This document shows positions 32,005 to 37,137 of a DNA stretch of 37,137 nucleotides, one piece after another. A model generated the notes under the pieces. That model searched no databases. It was not told the DNA's origin and saw only the letters and a list, made by a program, of their open reading frames with translations. Every line of letters starts with the position of its first letter. Position 1 is the first letter of the stretch. A program made the position numbers and the translations under genes. Source of the stretch: UBA8516 sp035457865 (GTDB lineage: Archaea > Thermoproteota > Nitrososphaeria > Nitrososphaerales > Nitrosopumilaceae); assembly GCA_035457865.1 (NCBI GenBank), contig DATIAR010000068.1, positions 1 through 37,137 on the forward strand. Reading direction: 5' to 3'.

Positions 32005-32178
32005 ATGAACACTAAATTACTTGAAATTATTGGACTTGCACTCATAGGTGGAATGATCTATGCAATGTTTGGTGGAGGAAAAGATGGTCCCATATGGTCA
32101 CTTTTTTGGTCATGCGCAGTAGGAGTTGTTGCGATCAACGTGTATCGTAGAAGAAAGAAAAAACGTACAAATAAATAA
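32005..32178 (+). CDS. 57-residue small membrane protein
   Basis: The ATG frame encodes 57 residues with one hydrophobic helix (about 6-22), a Gly-rich turn, a second (about 30-46) and a basic tail (RRRKKKRTNK). It is divergent from the 54-residue membrane gene and similar in plan. No family is recognised. Confidence 0.65.
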   Translation: MNTKLLEIIGLALIGGMIYAMFGGGKDGPIWSLFWSCAVGVVAINVYRRRKKKRTNK

Positions 32179-32310
32179 TTTTTAGAATAAATTTTGTAAT
32201 CTGTGATTTTACTATAAACAAATAATCTTTTTATCAAAAAAGTAATTAGAAAAAAGGTGATCGACAGATCTATAAAGGTGTACTTCTTCGTTAGTGAGAG
32301 AGAGAGAAAC

Positions 32311-32406
32311 ATGACTGAGATTTCAAGATGGTGGAATGGTTTGGGAAAAGAATTAGAAATAGATCTTGAAAGTCAAGATGGTTTTAATGAAGATGTTTCA
32401 ACATAG
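32311..32406 (+). CDS. 31-residue peptide behind a GA-repeat leader
   Basis: The ATG frame encodes 31 residues, with an aromatic SRWWNGLG segment and an acidic C-terminal half. TATAAAG (32271-32277) is well placed, and the predicted short leader is purine-rich, GAGAGAGAGAGAAAC. The size is at the limit of what I can support. Confidence 0.5.
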   Translation: MTEISRWWNGLGKELEIDLESQDGFNEDVST

Positions 32407-32473
32407 ATTTTTTGTATTTTAATAATAACCACAAAGATATCTTTAAATTATATCACGAGATCGGTTTTAGAAA

Positions 32474-32480
32474 GAGGGTG
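32474..32480 (+). promoter_or_regulatory. Shine-Dalgarno site of the Dps-like gene
   Basis: GAGGGTG stands five bases before the ATG at 32486. A TATA-like CTTTAAATTA at 32441-32450 predicts a short leader. A strong ribosome site is rare in this window, which is mostly leaderless, and it suggests high expression. Confidence 0.6.
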
Positions 32481-32485
32481 TTTGT

Positions 32486-33067
32486 ATGACAGAAAAAATA
32501 GATGTAGTTGGAATTAATGTATTAAAACAAAATGGTGCAAACGTGGATGAAATAACAAAGTTGTTAGTTTATAATGCATCAGTTGAATTCACCGCATACT
32601 ATTACTTTACACTCCTTAGAGCTCACTGCACTGGTATGGAGGGCGAAGGCATTAAAGGTGTAATTGAAGACGCCAGACTTGAAGATCTCAGTCACTTTGA
32701 ATCATGTATAGAAAGAATATATCAACTTGGAGGAACGCTTCCTCTAGATGCTACCGATTTCATCAAAATGTCTGGCTGTGAGTTTTTACAATTACCACAA
32801 AACAGAACAGATTTGAAATCAATTCTAGAAAAATGCCTGAAAGCTGAACAGGGAGCAATTGTAAATTGGAGTAAGATGTGTAATCTAACTCTAGGAAAAG
32901 ATCCTACAACTTACGATATCGCAAAAGATATTCTAGCAGAGGAAATTGAGCATGAAGCTTGGTTTCTAGAGTTACTATTTGGTAGACCATCTGGACATAT
33001 GCGAAGAAAATATTCTGGTGAACGACCTCATACTCGTAAGCATTCCAGATCATTAGATCATCTGTAA
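32486..33067 (+). CDS. Dps-like ferritin-family protein
   Basis: The 193-residue protein has the iron sites of a ferritin-like four-helix bundle: VEFTAYYYF, then EDLSHFESCIER, KAEQGAIVNW and EEIEHEAWFLELLF. This arrangement resembles archaeal DPS-like proteins (COG2406) rather than bacterioferritin. They store iron and protect DNA from peroxide. The C-terminal 30 residues are basic (MRRKYSGERPHTRKHSRSL) and could bind DNA. It has a strong ribosome site. Confidence 0.83.
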   Translation: MTEKIDVVGINVLKQNGANVDEITKLLVYNASVEFTAYYYFTLLRAHCTGMEGEGIKGVIEDARLEDLSHFESCIERIYQLGGTLPLDATDFIKMSGCEFLQLPQNRTDLKSILEKCLKAEQGAIVNWSKMCNLTLGKDPTTYDIAKDILAEEIEHEAWFLELLFGRPSGHMRRKYSGERPHTRKHSRSLDHL

Positions 33068-33100
33068 TAATCAAAAATTAACATTCATTTTAGAAATTAA

Positions 33101-33173
33101 GCCTCGAGCGGGATTCGATCCCGCGGCCTAACGCTTACGAGGCGTTCGCTCTACCAGGCTGAGCTATCGAGGC
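33101..33173 (-). tRNA. tRNA-Thr (CGT)
   Basis: On the minus strand GCCTCGA pairs with TCGAGGC. The anticodon arm AACGC-CTCGTAA-GCGTT has anticodon CGT. The D arm has AGCTCAGCCTGGTAGAGC and the T arm GCGGG-ATCGAAT-CCCGC. No intron. The next gene runs in the other direction. Confidence 0.95.
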
Positions 33174-33195
33174 AATGGTTCGCTTTCCATCAGAG

Positions 33196-33205
33196 TTTAT
33201 AAAAA
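33196..33205. promoter_or_regulatory. Symmetric TATA box, possibly shared by tRNA-Thr and the mutase gene
   Basis: TTTATAAAAA is nearly palindromic in its core (TTTATAAA). Its centre lies about 27 bases from the tRNA-Thr 5' end on one side and about 26 from the TTG at 33226 on the other. One box could therefore serve both divergent genes. Confidence 0.5.
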
Positions 33206-33225
33206 GCCTTTGTGCTTTTGATTCA

Positions 33226-34539
33226 TTGATAGTATCCATCTCCGGTGTGAGAGGAATTTTTGGTTATGATTTAAACCTTAATGATATAATGAAATTTTGT
33301 AGAAATTTTTCTGTGTTAATCAAATCAAAAAAATGTGTTGTAGCTCATGACACAAGACCTTCAAGCAAGATTCTAAGCGAGACCGCACTTGCATCACTAA
33401 TGGAAAGAGGAATTGATGTGTACAATTTGGGAGTAGCTCCTACGCCTGTTATTTTTAGAGAATCACGAAGATATGGTGCAGGCATTATGATCACATCATC
33501 TCATAATCCTTTACAATGGAATGGTCTAAAATTTATCTTAGAAGGCAGAGGAATAAATGAATCCGAGATTGAAGAAATTAAAAATCAACATAAATTTTCA
33601 AAAGAAAATATTGGTTTGGAATTACAAATCAATTCAAGTTACATTTCAGAAGCAACTAAACTGATCAATAAAATTGAAGATGGGCCAAAAATTGCTGTAG
33701 ATGTTGGTGGAGGAGCAGCCTTCGATGTTGCACCTAGTTTGCTTAAGAATATAGGATGCAAAGTCATTACAATAAATGAAAGACCGGGAATTTCTTCACA
33801 TGGTCCAGATCCTACATCTGTGAGTCTCAATGAATTAATTTCTGCTACAAAAAAGTGTGAAATTGGCTTTGCGTTTGACCTTGATGGTGATAGGTTGGTG
33901 GTTGTAAAGGATGGGAAGAGCCAAGCACCAGATATCACTTTAGGATTAGGTGTTTCAAAGGCACTTGAATTAGGATACAAACGATTTGTTCTTAGTATAG
34001 ATACAAGTGTATCTGTTGAGAAATTTATCAAAGATCACGGAGGTCAAGTTCATAGATCAAAAGTAGGCGAAGCAAATGTTGTGGATTTGATGTTAAAGAC
34101 AAATTCACAGGCTGGTGGAGAAGGAAGCAGTGCAGGTTTCATCTTACCAGAGTTTAACATGTGTCGTGATGGTATTTTGACTAGTGGATTTATTGCATCC
34201 ATGCTTAAGACAAAGAGCTTTTCCGAAGTATTGAAATTCATGGAAGGATATGTACAATTACGAACCAAAGTTGATGTAGAAGATTCATTTCACGCAAAGA
34301 CTTTGCAGATTTTATCTGAGAAAATGAAAAACCAATACAGTCAATTAATTACCATTGATGGAGTAAAGTCAATCATAGATGAAGACAGTTGGGTACTTGT
34401 AAGACAATCAAATACAGAACATATTGTACGAATATCCACAGAATCAACAAGTTTAGGAAAAGCACGATCTATTCAAAAACAAGTTTTAGAGTGGGTAAAT
34501 CAAAGTTATGACCAAGCTAGACGAAGCAAGAATAATTAG
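33226..34539 (+). CDS. Phosphoglucosamine/phosphomannose mutase family protein
   Basis: These enzymes move a phosphate between C6 and C1 of a hexose. The 437-residue protein has the active-site loop ITSSHNPLQWNG, the metal site FDLDGDRLVVV, GGEGSSAGFI and the phosphate-binding RISTESTS. The frame extends back to an ATG at 33175, but the TTG at 33226 gives the family start (IVSISGVRGIFG) and lies about 26 bases after the TATA box. Sugar specificity cannot be told; GlmM-like is the best guess. Confidence 0.88.
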   Translation: MIVSISGVRGIFGYDLNLNDIMKFCRNFSVLIKSKKCVVAHDTRPSSKILSETALASLMERGIDVYNLGVAPTPVIFRESRRYGAGIMITSSHNPLQWNGLKFILEGRGINESEIEEIKNQHKFSKENIGLELQINSSYISEATKLINKIEDGPKIAVDVGGGAAFDVAPSLLKNIGCKVITINERPGISSHGPDPTSVSLNELISATKKCEIGFAFDLDGDRLVVVKDGKSQAPDITLGLGVSKALELGYKRFVLSIDTSVSVEKFIKDHGGQVHRSKVGEANVVDLMLKTNSQAGGEGSSAGFILPEFNMCRDGILTSGFIASMLKTKSFSEVLKFMEGYVQLRTKVDVEDSFHAKTLQILSEKMKNQYSQLITIDGVKSIIDEDSWVLVRQSNTEHIVRISTESTSLGKARSIQKQVLEWVNQSYDQARRSKNN

Positions 34540-35464
34540 GATTTTTCAGCAAAGCTTTGGAAAAAAATCAAAGTTTGTACCCGAAGATGTAGAAGTACTC
34601 AGAATTGGAAAGATATGCATTGTTACTAAATCTGACATGCTAGTTGAAAGTACTGATGTTCCAAAGGGGATGAAAATAGAGGAGATTGCAAGAAAAAGCG
34701 TTGTTGCTTGCGTAAGTGATTTTTCAGCAAAGGGAATAAAGCCATTATATGCTACAGTCTCTCTTGCAATTCCAAGAGAATTTTCTAAATCCAAAATAAA
34801 GAAATTAGCTCACGGCTTTATGAAAGCATCAAAAGAATTTGGTGTCAAAATAATTGGTGGCGATACAAATGAAGGAAAAGAGATCGTTATTGAAGTATCC
34901 ATGTTTGGTATCACTCAGAGAATAGTGAATAGAAAAGGCGCAAAGAATAATGATATCATTATTACGTCAGGACCATTTGGATATGCTTCTTCAGGATTAA
35001 AGATTATTTTGAATCATTGTAAAGCGGATCCTAAATTCGTTAGGAAATCAAAAAAACAAGTTTTAGTACCAACTCCAAGATTGAAATTTGGTTTATCTAT
35101 TGCAAGATATCTTTCATCTTCAATGGATTCAAGTGATGGACTATCTACGACATTGAACGAAATGAGTAGACAGAGTTCCAAGAGATTTGTAATAACGAAA
35201 CTTCCATGTTATGATGATATTATAAAATTTGCAGAGACAAATAAAATTAGATTTATGGATCTTGTCTTTAATGGTGGTGAAGAGTATGAGATCGTTGCAA
35301 CTGTTTCGTCAACGAATTTGCCAAAGATTAAAAAAATCGCTAGAATTCAAAAGATCCCATTATTCGAGATAGGATACGTTACAAATGGAAAAAATGTGAT
35401 TTATCAACAAGAAAATAAAATTACAATCATCCAAGAAAGAGGCTGGCTTCATTTCAAATCCTAA
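34508..35464 (+). CDS. thiL: Thiamine-monophosphate kinase
   Basis: ThiL phosphorylates thiamine monophosphate to the diphosphate cofactor. The 318-residue protein has the AIRS/PurM-type motifs ACVSDFSAKGIKPLYATVSL, VKIIGGDTNEG, SMDSSDGLSTTL and FNGGEEYEIV. It overlaps the end of the mutase gene by 32 bases, so the two are translated together. Confidence 0.91.
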   Translation: MTKLDEARIIRIFQQSFGKKSKFVPEDVEVLRIGKICIVTKSDMLVESTDVPKGMKIEEIARKSVVACVSDFSAKGIKPLYATVSLAIPREFSKSKIKKLAHGFMKASKEFGVKIIGGDTNEGKEIVIEVSMFGITQRIVNRKGAKNNDIIITSGPFGYASSGLKIILNHCKADPKFVRKSKKQVLVPTPRLKFGLSIARYLSSSMDSSDGLSTTLNEMSRQSSKRFVITKLPCYDDIIKFAETNKIRFMDLVFNGGEEYEIVATVSSTNLPKIKKIARIQKIPLFEIGYVTNGKNVIYQQENKITIIQERGWLHFKS

Positions 35465-35494
35465 TGTTTTTTAAACCCATACAGAGCTTGGAAA

Positions 35495-35899
35495 ATGTTG
35501 TCTGAACAAGAAGTCAAGGAAAAATGGGGAATTGCCCACATTTACAGTAGTTATAACAATACCATTGTTCACATAACAGACATCTCTGGTGCTGAGACTG
35601 TAGCAATTAGTTCTGGAGGCAGGCATGTTAATGCAGACAGATACGAATCATCGCCATATGCTGCTATGAAATCTACGGGTGCAGTTGTAGAAGCTGCACA
35701 TGATAAGGGCTTCACAGGCATGCATATCAGAGTAAGAGCAGTAGGAGGAGTTGGAGCCAGAGTACCAGGTCCTGGTGCGCAGGCCGCAATCAGAGCGTTA
35801 GCAAGAGGCGGATTTAAGATTGGGCGAATCGATGATGTCACTCCAATTCCGCATGACACAACTCGTAAAAAGGGCGGCAAACGGGGAAGAAGAGTTTAA
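35495..35899 (+). CDS. rps11: Small-subunit ribosomal protein uS11
   Basis: The 134-residue protein has AHIYSSYNNTIVHITDISGA, GMHIRVRAVGG and the basic end KKGGKRGRRV. Length is normal. TTTTTTAAAC lies about 24 bases upstream. In many archaea it is beside uS4 and RpoD; here it follows thiL. The stop overlaps a convergent gene by four bases. Confidence 0.97.
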   Translation: MLSEQEVKEKWGIAHIYSSYNNTIVHITDISGAETVAISSGGRHVNADRYESSPYAAMKSTGAVVEAAHDKGFTGMHIRVRAVGGVGARVPGPGAQAAIRALARGGFKIGRIDDVTPIPHDTTRKKGGKRGRRV

Positions 35900-36219
35900 T
35901 TCTCTACAAGTTTCATTCTTATCTTGCAGTTTTTAGATTCAAAGAATTTTGTTACAAAATCGCTAAATTTTTCTTGAAACGCTTTACCTTTTGTATTCAT
36001 TATCTGATCACCAAATTTTTCTTGCATAGCAATAAGCAATTCATTTTTAAATAATATTTTGAAAAAAGTCCAACCAAATTTTTCTACTGGGTTACCGAGC
36101 AGAAACCCATCAATTATGCCACAGGATAATTGAAGATCTTTCATAACACTAGTGACAAGTTCCTTATCGGTTTCGTATTTAGTGGTAGAAATTTCAAAAA
36201 CTATAGATCTGTTACTCAT
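35896..36219 (-). CDS. Hypothetical protein coupled to the aquaporin
   Basis: I do not recognise this 107-residue protein. It is soluble, with a beta start (SIVFEIS) and helices. It overlaps the aquaporin stop as ATGA, so they are co-translated, though a functional link is unproven. Confidence 0.7.
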   Translation of the reverse strand: MSNRSIVFEISTTKYETDKELVTSVMKDLQLSCGIIDGFLLGNPVEKFGWTFFKILFKNELLIAMQEKFGDQIMNTKGKAFQEKFSDFVTKFFESKNCKIRMKLVEN

Positions 36220-36872
36220 GATCTGTTAAACCCTATTCTATTTTTTTCTTTAACTAAATAAAATGTAAAGAGTGCTAAAAGTCCACCTATAACTGGAGCG
36301 ATAACATAGATATGAAAATATTCAAAATCTAAGTTTAACACTGCAGGTCCAAAAGTTCTAGCTGGATTCATTGATGCACCAGATATTGGTCCACCAAAGA
36401 ATACATCAAACGCAACTGTACTTCCCACTGCAATACCAAGAAGGCCACGTGATATACTTCTACGATGACTTTGTGAAACAAACAAAAGTACACATAACAG
36501 AATGAAGGTAAGTAGAATTTCAAGCAAAAAACTTTCTACAACCATACCATTTACTGGTAGTGTTGGGGCAAGATTGGTACCTTTTCCCAATGTAATTGAA
36601 AGTACAAAGCTGGCAGAGACTGCAGCTGAAAGTTGGCTAACAACATATCCTAAAAAGAGCTTTGTATTGATTCTTCTTCTAATCCAAAAAATCATCGATA
36701 TGACGGGGTTAAAATGAGCGCCTGAAATAGTTTGGAATGGATATATTATTGCACATAATATTACCAAATGCGAAAGTGAAACACCAAGATGACCTATTTG
36801 TAACACAGCCGCCGCTGTTACAACATATATCAATCCAAAAGTACCAGCAAATTCAGCAAGTAAAGATTTCAA
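36216..36872 (-). CDS. Aquaporin / MIP family channel
   Basis: The 218-residue protein has six membrane helices and the two half-helix motifs: SGAHFNPVIS (NPV instead of the usual NPA) and SGASMNPARTFG with a proper NPA. It would conduct water or small neutral solutes. The start is a TTG. The altered first motif may change selectivity. Confidence 0.88.
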   Translation of the reverse strand: MKSLLAEFAGTFGLIYVVTAAAVLQIGHLGVSLSHLVILCAIIYPFQTISGAHFNPVISMIFWIRRRINTKLFLGYVVSQLSAAVSASFVLSITLGKGTNLAPTLPVNGMVVESFLLEILLTFILLCVLLFVSQSHRRSISRGLLGIAVGSTVAFDVFFGGPISGASMNPARTFGPAVLNLDFEYFHIYVIAPVIGGLLALFTFYLVKEKNRIGFNRS

Positions 36873-36897
36873 TTGAATTTTCTTGTTTAAGGTAAGA

Positions 36898-37137
36898 TTA
36901 AGGATTTTGTTCAGCTGGTTGATCTTCTACGTTACTAATTTTACTCGATTCTTTTAGTTTTTCAGACCAAGAAACAAGCTTTCCATCTTGTTCTACGTTG
37001 ATAGTGGTAGCTACGCGAACACGAATTCCAAGAGATCTGAAAAGTGTGAGCAGTTTTCCTCCATCAATTGTTTCTGTGACTTCGCCAGACTGAATTAGAT
37101 CTGCAAGCTTTGCTACAACCAATTTAGTTTCTTCTGG
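36898..37137 (-). CDS. C-terminal part of a hypothetical protein (5' end beyond window)
   Basis: The frame is open to the window edge and ends at 36898. The visible ~79 residues include LADLIQSGEVTETIDGG and FRSLGIRVRVATTINVEQDG, with a short acidic tail. I do not recognise the family. The TTG at 37122 could be a start, but the frame continues upstream with PEETK, so an internal Leu is as likely. Confidence 0.65.
   Translation of the reverse strand, partial: PEETKLVVAKLADLIQSGEVTETIDGGKLLTLFRSLGIRVRVATTINVEQDGKLVSWSEKLKESSKISNVEDQPAEQNP

Noticed and set aside
28153..33100. Integrated element with att sites at tRNA-Cys
   Set aside because: I found no direct repeat of the tRNA 3' end downstream, no integrase and no clear shift in codon use.
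1..37137. CRISPR arrays or insertion sequences
   Set aside because: No regularly spaced repeats, no transposase and no terminal inverted repeats with target duplications were seen.

Overview
The window is a compact, AT-rich, gene-dense archaeal chromosome segment. It carries both subunits of DNA topoisomerase VI, a tail-less histone, aIF1A, aIF2-beta, a Rio1 kinase, a Pno1/Dim2-type KH protein, TsaC, a Cgi121-like KEOPS subunit and an intron-containing tRNA-Leu. Together with the alternative (siroheme-based) heme genes, two ArnR1-like winged-helix proteins and many small Cys-rich proteins, this points to an ammonia-oxidising Nitrososphaerota (Thaumarchaeota), most like the Nitrosopumilales. 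Many genes have a TATA-like box 24-28 bases before the start codon, often a TTG or GTG. I used this leaderless spacing to choose several starts.

Region by region. 1-4.3 kb: a divergent heme/siroheme locus, with fused siroheme decarboxylase AhbA/AhbB on the minus strand and precorrin-2 dehydrogenase, hemA, hemB and a small conserved gene on the plus strand. 4.3-6.5 kb: an HD hydrolase and a VTT-type membrane protein, two miniproteins (one like a C2H2 zinc finger), and tRNA-Leu(CAA) with a probable 16-base intron. 6.5-11 kb: a membrane-anchored glucose/sorbosone dehydrogenase, the purine salvage pair apt-mtaP, a three-gene minus-strand operon of unknown function, and a membrane-anchored Hsp20-like protein. 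11-16.6 kb: a long minus-strand information-processing block (DUF5679 zinc ribbon, aIF2-beta, DUF424, aIF1A, Rio1, KH protein, Top6B, Top6A).

16.9-24.4 kb: a membrane-anchored extracellular protein, DUF373, cis-prenyltransferase, Nudix hydrolase, pyrF, purA, a zinc-ribbon YggX-like protein and a membrane-protein/winged-helix pair. 24.4-28.1 kb: two miniproteins in an apparent gap, tsaC with a THUMP protein, a convergent MoaD/ThiS-Cgi121 fusion, TatD and a histone. 28.1-33.1 kb: the most accessory-looking stretch, with tRNA-Cys, an AIPR-family (phage abortive infection) gene behind possible operator repeats, a GC-rich candidate structured RNA, a YkgJ-type Cys-cluster protein, a second ArnR1-like protein, small membrane proteins and a Dps-like ferritin. 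33.1-37.1 kb: tRNA-Thr and a sugar-phosphate mutase that may share one symmetric TATA box, thiL, rps11, an aquaporin and a truncated gene.

The most interesting items are the ubiquitin-like (MoaD/ThiS) to Cgi121 fusion next to tsaC, the AIPR gene with its repeats and neighbouring candidate RNA, the zinc-ribbon YggX-like protein, and the set of unlisted miniproteins with good promoters. Function calls rest on recognised motifs; no database search was possible.
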